This document shows positions 1 to 7,851 of a stretch of DNA of 64,000 nt, piece by piece. The DNA is taken from assembly GCF_002159265.1 (NCBI RefSeq), contig NZ_NFHG01000004.1, forward strand, positions 1-64,000. Reading direction: 5' to 3'. Source of the stretch: Flavonifractor sp. An82 (lineage in GTDB: Bacteria > Bacillota > Clostridia > Oscillospirales > Oscillospiraceae). The stretch's first letter is position 1. The number at the start of each line of letters is the position of its first letter. The position numbers and the translations under genes are program-made. The notes beneath the pieces are model-generated. The model had not been told where the DNA came from. It saw nothing but the letters and a program-made list of their open reading frames with translations, and searched no databases.

Positions 1-159
1 CAGAAGACCATTGATCACCTGGTGGACCAGAGATCCATCCAACAGATCTATTCCGATTCCTACTCCATTGACCGGCATTTGAAGAGCACCTATCTGGTGG
101 ATCAGGGTAAAATCATATGTTTGCATAATATATCAGAAGTTTCGTCACTTAACTCTTGA
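1..159 (+). CDS. 3' end of an unidentified coding sequence (partial)
   Basis: The first frame is open from the window edge to a TGA ending at 159 (52 codons). The first ~37 codons have a normal coding look (Asp/Ser/Tyr-rich, mixed codons). From about position 112 the sequence turns abruptly AT-rich and the last ~15 residues read like out-of-gene sequence, so the original C-terminus may have been replaced. Its end overlaps the 3' end of the convergent gene at 102-740. No family recognised. It could also be a chance open frame. Confidence 0.35.
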   Translation, partial: QKTIDHLVDQRSIQQIYSDSYSIDRHLKSTYLVDQGKIICLHNISEVSSLNS

Positions 160-740
160 AGTCCGGGCGCTATTACTTTGTTGAAAAAACCATCAGTGTC
201 GTCAGGAAGAAAGTGAGTGAGCAGTTTATCTTGGAGAGTAAAAACATGACATTTGCAGTTTGAGGCATAGGTAAATAATCTGTTTAAAAGTGAACTATAA
301 ATGTCATTTCGTTGGGGACACTGAGTCATCGCATATGTTACGCACGATTCGTGTTGTTCCTGAGGAGTCTTCCCTGTATCGTTTCGGAAACTACGATAAT
401 AAGGGTGAGAACTCGTGTATACCTGATATGAACGAGAAAAGAGCGTCTTGCTATCAGAGAGAAGATGACAAATTACATCTTTTGACATTGTACATTGTCT
501 ATTTTTAAAAATAAAGTTTGCTTTGCAAAGAAAATGTGGCCTTATGTCAGAGGAGCGTTGGGATGTGTAGCCACAGGCATTCCAAAAGGATTCTCTTGCA
601 GAGGTAATTTTATTAATTTTATCGGCATCGGTTAATCCATCTTCCTGGTCCTCTTGAAAAAAACCTCGCCCCCAAGGGGTAAGGGAAATGTTATCAGAAT
701 CGGAAAACGGATCGTCTAAAAATTGTGGTTCTTTTTGCAT
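102..740 (-). CDS. Hypothetical protein of the mobile island (212 aa)
   Basis: Reading leftward from 740, the ATG follows a good Shine-Dalgarno sequence (AGGGGG, 7 nt spacing); a longer frame to 989 exists but has no RBS and runs into the opposite gene. The protein is polar and starts with an acidic stretch (MQKEPQFLDDPFSDSD). It has scattered cysteines, no signal peptide and no membrane segment. I recognise no domain. It is transcribed divergently from the 535-residue protein/RecQ pair across a ~205 bp intergenic region, so it could be a regulator or accessory protein of that pair; this is inference. Base composition is AT-rich like the rest of the island. Confidence 0.45.
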   Translation of the reverse strand: MQKEPQFLDDPFSDSDNISLTPWGRGFFQEDQEDGLTDADKINKITSARESFWNACGYTSQRSSDIRPHFLCKANFIFKNRQCTMSKDVICHLLSDSKTLFSRSYQVYTSSHPYYRSFRNDTGKTPQEQHESCVTYAMTQCPQRNDIYSSLLNRLFTYASNCKCHVFTLQDKLLTHFLPDDTDGFFNKVIAPGLQELSDETSDILCKHMILP

Positions 741-945
741 GGCTTTACCCCCTAAAATTAGTGAACGACAAACAAACGGGCGAATTAAGAGCGGAAATAA
801 TGGGAAGTGGAAGAATAAAATGAACAAAATAGCGTAAAAAAGATTTGCAATACTCAGCCGCCTGTTTCGGTACCAGCAAAGGATCGATGGTATCCTAGGA
901 CGTAAGCTCTGGTTGGAGCGAATGTCAATTGGAAGGAGCAACGAA

Positions 946-2553
946 ATGCGAGAGGCGGTTACTTTAGATATGAAAAAAATACTATGCACATTTGCTTGTT
1001 CGGCGCAGGCCGATGAGCCCTATAATGTAGCAACTGTGCGGGTTCCAAATAGGCAGATTCGGAGCTTGCGCAAACGCCTAAGGGGATCCGAGAACTGGCA
1101 GATTGCAGATGGAGCTATCTATCATGTTTCCGGGGTTTCCGTTCCAGCAATCGCGTCCTGGGGCGATATGATGACCGTACGGGTTGCGGGCCGGGATCGA
1201 CGCTATGGTATCCTACATTTGGATTACTTCGGAGTACGATATATTTTTGCTATTCCGGCCAGGGTAATGGGAAGCACTTTTGAACTACCGGGGTTTGACT
1301 TTAATTCGACAGAACTTCAGTTGCTCCGACTCATGGCGAGTGAATTGCGGGGTGTTGAAGATTCCCACGAGGTGCTGATTACGATGAAGCACCCTGCCCT
1401 TAAGACAGCAAAAGTGCAACGAAATGAGTGGCGTGAGGTTACAGTCGACCAGGAGAAGCTGCTTGATTTATTGTATCAGGAGCCATTGTTGCTACAGGTC
1501 ATTGTGGCGGCAGTAGATGTGCAACTGCGCTCCTTCAAGCGCTTGAAACAGGCTCCTCTGGGTGTATACCATTTTCAAGTTACAAAGGGAAGTACCTGTG
1601 CAGATAGATGGCTGAGTCAGGTCTTACAAGCGGTGACTTTTGTCAATGAGAAGGGAAGATATGGAATGGGTCCAATCGAGATAATGATGCAAACACAGGC
1701 TGATTCAAAGGTATGTAGATATTTTCCAGATAGACTGGTGGTGGTGCGGACGAGCACGACATCGCATCTTAGACCACTGTTGGATGAAATGGAACTGGCG
1801 GAAGCGAATAGAAAGGCGGGTTGGAATAAGATGGAGAAGTCTATGGGAACTCCGATTGTAATATCGCAGGGCCTGCTTCACTGCCGGAAAGCTGTGGATT
1901 TCCTTGTCCCCGCTGATATTACGGAGCTTTCCGGCGAAGAGCAGGACCTGCTTAGGGCGGCTGCAGCCCAGGTGCTAAGCAGGGGAACAGCTAGGAATGT
2001 TTTAGAACAGTGGGAGGTCAGCACATCTGGAATGTATGCATACCGCCTCGATTGGTTTCAGATTTGGCGGGATATTTTAATCAAAAATATTGTGCAAACA
2101 TGGTTTGGCGACAGCCCATTATGGCAGAGGGCGCAGCAGCTGTTGCACAAGACACAGCAACAGCAGGAACGAGAGGAACGTGAACGGGAAAAGAAAATCG
2201 CAGATGCGGTGGAGTTGTTGGGGGATCCTGACCGATTCAAAAATCAAATTTTAACAGAGCGACCAGAGAGCAAGGAAGAGGCTGAGATGTGCCTAAGCAG
2301 TGATGCAGTTGCGTTCCGAATCACTTTTCAGAAGGGGGCGGACAAGGGAAGGACGGCACTTGCATTTACAAAGGGCTCACTCCAGAGATTGTTGCGAGGA
2401 TATGGATGCAGCGAAATGTACTACGAGGCAGTGTTGTCTCGCTGTGAAAAATTGGGATTATTAGATGATAAAAATCGCTCAATTACGTTGGGGAAGGAAA
2501 CATTCAATGCTGTGACAATTTGGGTGAAAAGTGATGAAGTTTTAAAATTTTAA
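946..2553 (+). CDS. Unknown 535-aa protein encoded directly upstream of a RecQ-type helicase
   Basis: The ATG at 946 sits 8-9 nt after GGAAGGAG; an ATG 33 nt upstream in the same frame has no RBS. I do not recognise the family. Visible features: a beta-rich N-terminal ~110 residues (repeated VRV/VTV strands, aromatic-rich), a mixed middle, then a charged Gln/Glu/Arg coiled-coil stretch around residues 405-425 (QQQQEREEREREKK), and a C-terminal ~90 residues that look like a small winged-helix-type domain. No signal peptide or TM helix, so probably cytoplasmic. It lies 29 nt upstream of the helicase start in the same orientation, so the two are probably co-transcribed and may act together. AT-richer than the chromosome beyond 5.5 kb. 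Confidence 0.75.
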   Translation: MREAVTLDMKKILCTFACSAQADEPYNVATVRVPNRQIRSLRKRLRGSENWQIADGAIYHVSGVSVPAIASWGDMMTVRVAGRDRRYGILHLDYFGVRYIFAIPARVMGSTFELPGFDFNSTELQLLRLMASELRGVEDSHEVLITMKHPALKTAKVQRNEWREVTVDQEKLLDLLYQEPLLLQVIVAAVDVQLRSFKRLKQAPLGVYHFQVTKGSTCADRWLSQVLQAVTFVNEKGRYGMGPIEIMMQTQADSKVCRYFPDRLVVVRTSTTSHLRPLLDEMELAEANRKAGWNKMEKSMGTPIVISQGLLHCRKAVDFLVPADITELSGEEQDLLRAAAAQVLSRGTARNVLEQWEVSTSGMYAYRLDWFQIWRDILIKNIVQTWFGDSPLWQRAQQLLHKTQQQQEREEREREKKIADAVELLGDPDRFKNQILTERPESKEEAEMCLSSDAVAFRITFQKGADKGRTALAFTKGSLQRLLRGYGCSEMYYEAVLSRCEKLGLLDDKNRSITLGKETFNAVTIWVKSDEVLKF

Positions 2554-2582
2554 AGTTGTTTCGATTGAAATGAGGTGTGAAT

Positions 2583-3836
2583 GTGCTCTTACATAGTACA
2601 GCTGCGACTGCTGGCATACTTAAAAATTTGGGTGTCGACAACTTGTACGACTGGCAGAAAGAAGTGCTGCATGAAATTTATCGAGGCAGTGATATCTTCC
2701 TGCAGCAAGCAACCGGGGGTGGGAAGAGTTTGGTATACCAGCTGCCTGCTGCGGCAGAGGTGGGGCGAGCGCTTACCATTGTAATTTCTCCATTGAAAGC
2801 ACTTCAAGCAGACCAAGTGGCCAAATTAAAGAAGAGTGGAATCCGTGCTGTTGCGCTCAACGGAGACCTCTCAGATGCTGAAAGGAGGAGAGTGCTAACG
2901 GACTTGCCGGACACGGCGTTGTTATATTTGGCTCCTGAGCAACTATGGGCAGACGATTTGAGGGGGGCGCTGTGTCGGTGCCACATTGAACGCGTTGTCC
3001 TGGACGAGGCACATATTTTACCACAGGTAGAGCTGAGTTTCCGAAAGGCATATGCGGCTATTGGAGAATTCCTTTCCAGCCTGCCGGTACGGCCTCAAAT
3101 TGTTGCCTGCAGCGCAACAACCACGCGGCGAGAGCGTAAATGGATCATACAATCTCTGGGTATGATTGAGCCGGTTTTCTTTATCTATCCCATGCGCCGC
3201 GATAATGTTCATATCGAGGTCAAGAAAATTGAGTGTCCTCCCAAAGAGCGTGGCACCGACTTGGAGAGTGTGATGTTTCATTGTGTTGAACGGGAACTAC
3301 GCAGATGGAATGGAGAGGGTGCGGTTATTATTTACTGCCCGACAGTCAGACGGGTCAAGAAGCTATGCAAATGGTTAAATGGACGTGATTGGGCCACGAT
3401 ACGTTATACCGGGAAGATGTCCACAAAAAAACGAATGCAGGGGCAGACTGCATTTCTATCTGGAACTGCGCAAATCGTTGTTGCCACAAATGCATTCGGC
3501 CTTGGCATTGATAAATCAGATGTAAGACTGGTGATTCATGCTGGACTACCGCTGACGTTAAGTGGTTATGTTCAGGAAATCGGGCGTGTTGGACGGGATG
3601 GAAAGAGGGGAAGATGTGTTTTATTTTACACAGGAGGAGATATCAAACAAAATGAGCGGATTCTCAAAAAGGCCGGGAATGAAAAAGCGCAGAAGCGGGG
3701 CTTGAGAGGACTATATGCGCTCCAAAAGGTTCTGAAGTCAAATAAATGTATTTGGCACGAGGTCGAACGGTACTATGGGCAGAAAAAGGGTAAACGATGT
3801 GGTCATTGTTCACACTGCCTGGCAAAACAAACTTGA
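2583..3836 (+). CDS. Short RecQ-type DEAH-box helicase (no HRDC domain)
   Basis: ATP-dependent 3'-5' DNA helicase of superfamily 2. Visible motifs: Walker A ATGGGKS, motif Ia SPLKAL, DEAH box LDEAH, motif III SATTTR, and motif VI QEIGRVGRDG, typical of RecQ. The C-terminus has the RecQ zinc cluster (one Cys about 16-17 residues before a CGHCSHC group) and stops there. It therefore lacks the full winged-helix and HRDC domains of housekeeping RecQ (usually ~590-730 aa; here ~417). The start is a GTG: the one at 2583 is better spaced from GAGG (2572-2575) than the in-frame GTG at 2577. Paired with the unknown upstream protein inside an integrase-bearing island, it may serve element maintenance or phage defence; this is inference. 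Confidence 0.88.
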   Translation: MLLHSTAATAGILKNLGVDNLYDWQKEVLHEIYRGSDIFLQQATGGGKSLVYQLPAAAEVGRALTIVISPLKALQADQVAKLKKSGIRAVALNGDLSDAERRRVLTDLPDTALLYLAPEQLWADDLRGALCRCHIERVVLDEAHILPQVELSFRKAYAAIGEFLSSLPVRPQIVACSATTTRRERKWIIQSLGMIEPVFFIYPMRRDNVHIEVKKIECPPKERGTDLESVMFHCVERELRRWNGEGAVIIYCPTVRRVKKLCKWLNGRDWATIRYTGKMSTKKRMQGQTAFLSGTAQIVVATNAFGLGIDKSDVRLVIHAGLPLTLSGYVQEIGRVGRDGKRGRCVLFYTGGDIKQNERILKKAGNEKAQKRGLRGLYALQKVLKSNKCIWHEVERYYGQKKGKRCGHCSHCLAKQT

Positions 3837-3849
3837 GGGGGCAAGCAAT

Positions 3850-4065
3850 ATGTCGGAAACTAGAGCGGAGCAAACGCAAGATACGAGAGTGGAACTACCA
3901 ATGGTGCTCACTGTAGCCGAGCTAATCAAAGTCCTAAGGATCAGCAAAGGCGCTGCCTATGCCTTAATACGGTCAGGGCAGATTAAGGCACTGCCCATTC
4001 CTGGGCGTATTCGCATCTCGAAGTATGAGGTGCTGCGATATTTGGGAGGTCCTATAGAAGCGTAA
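3850..4065 (+). CDS. Excisionase-like helix-turn-helix protein (71 aa)
   Basis: A small DNA-binding protein of the HTH_17 / excisionase type: LTVAELIKVLRISKGAAYAL forms the helix-turn-helix, followed by the wing IRSGQIKALPIPGRIRIS, the typical fold of Xis proteins that direct integrase toward excision. The ATG at 3850 follows GAGGGGG (3835-3841); the frame is open further upstream into the helicase gene but without an RBS. It lies 13 nt after the helicase stop and just upstream of the integrase, a common xis-int order. It could instead be a MerR-like regulator of the island. Confidence 0.8.
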   Translation: MSETRAEQTQDTRVELPMVLTVAELIKVLRISKGAAYALIRSGQIKALPIPGRIRISKYEVLRYLGGPIEA

Positions 4066-4070
4066 CCATA

Positions 4071-4101
4071 ATCGAAAGGGGGCTGCCAGCCCCCTTTCGA
4101 T
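4071..4101 (+). terminator. Perfect 14-bp inverted repeat between xis and int
   Basis: Positions 4071-4084 and 4088-4101 are exact reverse complements around a 3-nt GCC loop. The hairpin is GC-rich in its middle and is followed by TTTG only, so it may be a weak terminator, an mRNA stabiliser, or a protein-binding site controlling integrase expression. Confidence 0.6.
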
Positions 4102-4119
4102 TTGAAAAGGAGGATAAAA

Positions 4120-5322
4120 ATGAAAAATAGTAAAAGTAGCCGTAATGCACCGGGAGCCGGGACGATTCGGAAAAAAGTAGTGCGAAGAGGTGGTAAAGAG
4201 TATAGTTACTGGGAGGCGCGGTACACGGTGGGGTATGATCCCGGTACAGGCAAACAGTTGCAGCGATCTATAACTGCAAAAACCCAGCGAGAAGCGGCAC
4301 AAAAGTTGCGGCAGGTGACGTTGAAGTTGGACCAGGGAACCTATCATGCCCCGTGTAAATTAACGGTGGCCCAGTGGCTGGATATGTGGGCGGCAGATTA
4401 CTTGGGAGATGTGAAAAGGTCTACCGCTCACCTCTATCGAGAGAACATTCGACTATACCTGAAACCAGCATTGGGAGCAGTCAGATTAGAGGCACTGACA
4501 ACGCCTGCAATCCAGAAAATATATAATCGGTTGGTAAGTACTGAACGAGATGGGCAGGGGTTATCACCTAAAACCGTGAAAAATATTCATGGAGTATTAC
4601 ATCAGGCGCTTCAGCAGGCAGTAGCCATCGGATATCTGAGATTCAATCCGGCAGCAGCATGTACACTGCCGCGCATTGTGAAGAAGCAAATCAAACCTCT
4701 GGAAGAAGATCAGATTGCCCGCTTTTTGGAGGCTATACAAGGTCACCGGCATGAGATCCTCTATAAGGTGGCGCTATTTACCGGCATGCGGGAAGGGGAA
4801 GTTTTGGGACTGATGTGGGATTGTGTGGACTTTGAACACAATACCATAACGGTAGACAAGCAACTGCGCCGAGCGCAGGAAAAAGGAGGAGAATACTATT
4901 TGGCGCCACCCAAGAACAACAAAGCCCGTGTAATTACAGTTGCGCCATCGGTCATAAAGCTGCTGCGTGTGCAACAGAGAAGGCAGGCCGAACAGCGCCT
5001 GGCATTAGGGCCGGTCTGGAAAGGAAGCGGCTTGGTCTTTACAAATGAATTGGGTGATCGGTTGTCCTATCGAACAGTCTATGATTGCTTTAAGCGGATC
5101 GCGGCAAGTATAGGCTGTCCGAAGGCCAGATTCCATGACCTCCGCCATACCTACGCGGTGATGGCCTTGGAAAGCGGAGATGATATCAAAACAGTGCAGG
5201 AAAACCTGGGGCATCACGCCGCATCATTTACGCTTGATGTATACGGGCACATCACGGAGAGGATGAGACGGCAGAGTGCGGAGCGAATGGAACGCCTGAT
5301 TCAGACAGTCTCGGGCGGATAA
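4120..5322 (+). CDS. int: Tyrosine recombinase / integrase of the tRNA-Val island
   Basis: Site-specific recombinase of the phage/ICE integrase family (400 aa). The N-terminal arm-binding domain (about residues 1-60) has the pattern YWEARYTVGYDPGTGKQ; a SAM-like core-binding domain follows (~65-165), then the catalytic domain. Catalytic signatures: Arg in TGMREGEVLGL, HDLRHTY (H-x-x-R), LGHHAASFT, and the tyrosine nucleophile in LDVYGH. ATG 4120 follows AAGGAGG at 7 nt; an upstream in-frame TTG at 4102 is unlikely. The gene ends 75 bp from the 3' end of tRNA-Val, the usual arrangement for an element using that tRNA as its attachment site. Confidence 0.95.
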   Translation: MKNSKSSRNAPGAGTIRKKVVRRGGKEYSYWEARYTVGYDPGTGKQLQRSITAKTQREAAQKLRQVTLKLDQGTYHAPCKLTVAQWLDMWAADYLGDVKRSTAHLYRENIRLYLKPALGAVRLEALTTPAIQKIYNRLVSTERDGQGLSPKTVKNIHGVLHQALQQAVAIGYLRFNPAAACTLPRIVKKQIKPLEEDQIARFLEAIQGHRHEILYKVALFTGMREGEVLGLMWDCVDFEHNTITVDKQLRRAQEKGGEYYLAPPKNNKARVITVAPSVIKLLRVQQRRQAEQRLALGPVWKGSGLVFTNELGDRLSYRTVYDCFKRIAASIGCPKARFHDLRHTYAVMALESGDDIKTVQENLGHHAASFTLDVYGHITERMRRQSAERMERLIQTVSGG

Positions 5323-5350
5323 GGGAAAATCAAAGGGAAAACATGCTGTA

Positions 5351-5391
5351 AAAAAATAAAAAAGCCCTGGAACCTTTGTGGTTCCAGGGCT
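5351..5391 (-). terminator. Intrinsic terminator downstream of tRNA-Val
   Basis: On the minus strand a 12-bp perfect stem (5363-5374 with 5380-5391, loop 5 nt) is followed by a T-rich tract (5351-5362). It ends tRNA-Val transcription and also lies just past the integrase stop. Confidence 0.85.
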
Positions 5392-5397
5392 CATACC

Positions 5398-5473
5398 TGG
5401 TGGACGATACAGGACTTGAACCTGTGACCTCCCGCACGTCAAGCGGATGCTCTACCAGCTGAGCTAATCGTCC
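5398..5473 (-). tRNA. tRNA-Val (anticodon GAC)
   Basis: Read on the minus strand: a 7-bp acceptor stem GGACGAT/ATCGTCC, a D-arm GCTC..GAGC, an anticodon stem with loop TTGACGT (anticodon GAC), a T-arm with TTCAAGT, and an encoded 3' CCA (5398-5400). Total 76 nt. It has its own promoter (5488-5516) and terminator. The integrase gene lies immediately beyond its 3' end, so this tRNA is the likely integration target. Confidence 0.97.
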
Positions 5474-5487
5474 GAACAGCATGGACT

Positions 5488-5516
5488 ATTATAGCGAAAA
5501 GGGGATAGCTTGTCAA
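5488..5516 (-). promoter_or_regulatory. Promoter of tRNA-Val
   Basis: Minus strand: -35 TTGACA (5511-5516), 17-nt spacer, -10 TATAAT (5488-5493), about 15 nt upstream of the tRNA 5' end. A consensus sigma-70/sigma-A promoter. Confidence 0.9.
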
Positions 5517-5536
5517 TACTTTTTTAAAAAATTCTC

Positions 5537-5565
5537 TTTTCAACCTGCCCGGAGACTGTTATACT
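5537..5565 (+). promoter_or_regulatory. Candidate promoter of the short-chain dehydrogenase
   Basis: -35 TTTTCA (5537-5542), 17-nt spacer, -10 TATACT (5560-5565), 38 nt before the start codon at 5604. Confidence 0.5.
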
Positions 5566-5603
5566 CTGACTAACAGTAAGACAGTATGACTGGAGGTAAG
5601 ACT

Positions 5604-6326
5604 ATGGCAGGACGGGTGGTGCTCATCACCGGCGGCAGCCGGGGCATCGGCGCGGCGGCGGTCCGGCGGTTTGCCGCCGGGGGAGACAAGGTGGTGGTCA
5701 ATTACTGCCGCTCCAGAGAGCGGGCGGAGGCCCTGGCGGCAGAGATCGGCGGGTGGGCAGTGGAGGCCGACGTGTCCGACCCGGTCCAGGTACGAAATAT
5801 GGTTGACAATGTGTTGGATAAATTTTGTCAACTTGACATTCTGATATGTAACGCCGGCATTGCCCAACAGAAATTATTTGGCGATCTGACGGACGAGGAC
5901 TGGCGGCGGATGTTTGCCGTCAATGTGGACGGCATGTTCTATGCCATCCGGGCGGCGCTGCCCCATTTCATCCACCGGAAGGCGGGGCGTATCCTGACGT
6001 TGTCTTCCATGTGGGGGCAGGTGGGAGGCTCCTGTGAGGTGGCCTATTCCGCCGCAAAAGCTGCTGTCATCGGGCTTACAAAGGCTTTGGCCAAGGAGTT
6101 GGGACCCTCCGGAATTACCGTGAACTGTGTGTCTCCCGGAGTCATTGACACCGAGATGAACGGCAACCTGAGCCCCGAGGATCTGGCTGCCCTGGCGGAG
6201 GAGACCCCTTTGGAGCGCATCGGCCGGCCGGAGGATGTGGCGGAAGCCCTGTGGTTTCTGGCTTCCGACGCCGCAAACTTCATTACGGGGCAGATTTTGT
6301 CTCCCAATGGCGGACTGATCATCTGA
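5604..6326 (+). CDS. Short-chain dehydrogenase/reductase (FabG-like)
   Basis: NAD(P)-dependent oxidoreductase with the classical SDR fold (240 aa). The cofactor motif TGGSRGIG is at about residues 8-15, followed by NAG, the catalytic Ser in LTLSSMWG and the YSAAK Tyr-Lys pair; the C-terminal ITGQILSPNGG resembles the end of 3-oxoacyl-ACP reductases. The ATG at 5604 is preceded by GGAGG; the frame also contains an ATG at 5586 that overlaps this RBS. It is a single gene, not in a fatty-acid cluster, so the substrate cannot be assigned: 3-oxoacyl-ACP reductase is one possibility, a sugar or steroid dehydrogenase another. Confidence 0.92.
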   Translation: MAGRVVLITGGSRGIGAAAVRRFAAGGDKVVVNYCRSRERAEALAAEIGGWAVEADVSDPVQVRNMVDNVLDKFCQLDILICNAGIAQQKLFGDLTDEDWRRMFAVNVDGMFYAIRAALPHFIHRKAGRILTLSSMWGQVGGSCEVAYSAAKAAVIGLTKALAKELGPSGITVNCVSPGVIDTEMNGNLSPEDLAALAEETPLERIGRPEDVAEALWFLASDAANFITGQILSPNGGLII

Positions 6327-6363
6327 AATTGCCTGCTTGCGTTCACAAATTGTTCATGATTCA

Positions 6364-6404
6364 CACAAGGACCCTCCCTGAGCGGAGGGCCCTTGTGCAT
6401 TTTT
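6364..6404 (+). terminator. Intrinsic terminator after the SDR gene
   Basis: A stem of about 14 bp with one mismatch (6364-6377 with 6384-6397, loop CTGAGC) followed by TTTTT at 6400-6404. Confidence 0.85.
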
Positions 6405-6408
6405 GAGG

Positions 6409-6437
6409 TTGACAATTTCCGACGACACGCATATAAT
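6409..6437 (+). promoter_or_regulatory. Promoter of the liv operon
   Basis: -35 TTGACA (6409-6414), 17-nt spacer, -10 TATAAT (6432-6437): a full consensus, directly after the preceding terminator and 30 nt before livJ. Suggests strong expression of the binding protein. Confidence 0.92.
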
Positions 6438-6467
6438 TGTCAACAACTTCTCAAAGGAGGAATTACA

Positions 6468-7670
6468 ATGAAAAAGTCTCGCATCCTGTCTCTTGCGCTG
6501 GCGGGTGCTCTGAGCTTCTCCATGCTGGCCGGCTGCGGCGGCGGCACCCAGGGCGGCTCCGCCAACACCCCTTCCGGTGGTAATGAGACCACCAGCGGCA
6601 ACACCGAAGGCGCCATCAAGATCGGCGGCATCGGCCCCCTGACTGGCTCCGCCGCTGTGTACGGCCTGGCCACCAAGCAGGGCGCCGAGATCGCCATTCA
6701 GGAGATCAACGCTCTGGGCGGCCTGCAGTTTGTTCTGGATTCCCAGGACGATGAGGGCGACACCGAGAAGGCTGTCAACGCCTACAACAAGCTGATCGGC
6801 GACGGCGCTCAGATCATCTACGGCTGCACCACCACCAACCCCTGCGTGGCCGTGGCCGCTGAGACCTATGCCGCCCGCTACTTCCAGCTCACTCCTTCCG
6901 CCTCCTCCACTACCGTGACCGAGGGCAAGGACAACGTGTTCCAGGTGTGCTTCACCGACCCCAACCAGGGCATCACTGCTGCCAACTACATCAAGGACAA
7001 CAACCTGGGTACCAAGATCGCTGTCATCTACAACAACGGCGACGCCTACTCCACCGGCATCTACAACTCCTTCCAGGCCACCGCTGAGGAGATCGGCCTG
7101 GAGATCGTCACCGTGCAGACCTTCCCCGACGACAGCAACACCGACTTCAACGTGCAGCTGACCGCCGCCAAGGACGCCGGCGCCGACCTGGTGTTTATGC
7201 CCATCTACTACACTCCCGCTTCCCTGATCCTGTCCCAGGCCCAGGCCATGGGCTATGAGCCCACCTTCTTCGGCTGCGACGGCATGGACGGCATCCTGGA
7301 CCTGGAGGGCTTTGACGTGTCTCTGGCCGAGGGCCTGATGCTCATGACCCCCTTCAACGCCTGGGGCGAGGATGAGCGCACCGTCAACTTCGTGACCGAG
7401 TATCAGGAAGCTTACGGCGGCATCCCCAACCAGTTCGCCGCTGACGGCTACGACTGCATGTACGCCATCTACGAGGCCTGCACCGCCGCCGGCATCACCG
7501 CCGACATGAGCGCCCAGGACATCTGCGAGGCCCTGATCGCTCAGTTCACCTCCGCTGACTTCAGCGTGGACGGCCTGACCGGCACCGGCATGACCTGGTC
7601 CGCCAACGGCGAGGTCTCCAAGGCCCCCGTGGTGGTCAAGGTTGAGGGCGGCGTGTACGTCACTCAGTAA
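6468..7670 (+). CDS. livJ: Branched-chain amino-acid ABC transporter, substrate-binding lipoprotein
   Basis: Extracellular receptor that captures leucine/isoleucine/valine-type ligands and delivers them to LivHM. Lipoprotein signal: positive N-terminus, hydrophobic core, lipobox LAGC with Cys23, then a Gly/Ser/Thr-rich linker. The mature part is a type I periplasmic-binding fold beginning IKIGGIGPLTGSAAVYG, with the family's conserved acidic hinge regions. 400 aa, normal length. ATG 6468 follows AAAGGAGG. It heads livJHMGF; a hairpin between livJ and livH probably lets more binding protein be made than permease. The exact ligand (amino acid versus another small acid or amide) cannot be fixed from sequence. 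Confidence 0.94.
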   Translation: MKKSRILSLALAGALSFSMLAGCGGGTQGGSANTPSGGNETTSGNTEGAIKIGGIGPLTGSAAVYGLATKQGAEIAIQEINALGGLQFVLDSQDDEGDTEKAVNAYNKLIGDGAQIIYGCTTTNPCVAVAAETYAARYFQLTPSASSTTVTEGKDNVFQVCFTDPNQGITAANYIKDNNLGTKIAVIYNNGDAYSTGIYNSFQATAEEIGLEIVTVQTFPDDSNTDFNVQLTAAKDAGADLVFMPIYYTPASLILSQAQAMGYEPTFFGCDGMDGILDLEGFDVSLAEGLMLMTPFNAWGEDERTVNFVTEYQEAYGGIPNQFAADGYDCMYAIYEACTAAGITADMSAQDICEALIAQFTSADFSVDGLTGTGMTWSANGEVSKAPVVVKVEGGVYVTQ

Positions 7671-7706
7671 TGTGAATCGGAATACCACCGCTTGACAGGG
7701 ACCCAG

Positions 7707-7744
7707 AAGCGGGTTGCCGGGGGGACCCGGCAGCCCGCTTTTCC
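7707..7744 (+). terminator. Hairpin after livJ (partial terminator / mRNA stabiliser)
   Basis: AAGCGGGTTGCCGGG pairs with CCCGGCAGCCCGCTT (one G-T/bulge position), followed by TTTTCCCC. It sits between livJ and livH in a 180-bp gap. A second perfect 10-bp stem (7774-7783 with 7798-7807) follows. Together they fit partial termination or 3'-end protection of the livJ message. Confidence 0.65.
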
Positions 7745-7851
7745 CCATGTATCCCCAATCGGATGTATGGTGGAAACATCGGCAGCCCTTCCGGACCGCC
7801 GATGTTTCTGCCATACACAGAACAGAGAAAACAAGTAGAGAGGTGAATGGT

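Noticed and set aside
5398-5473. A second att copy of the tRNA-Val 3' end inside the window
   Set aside because: Scanned for the terminal tRNA sequence (TGGACGATACAGG) elsewhere; none noticed, so the far end of the island is outside the window.
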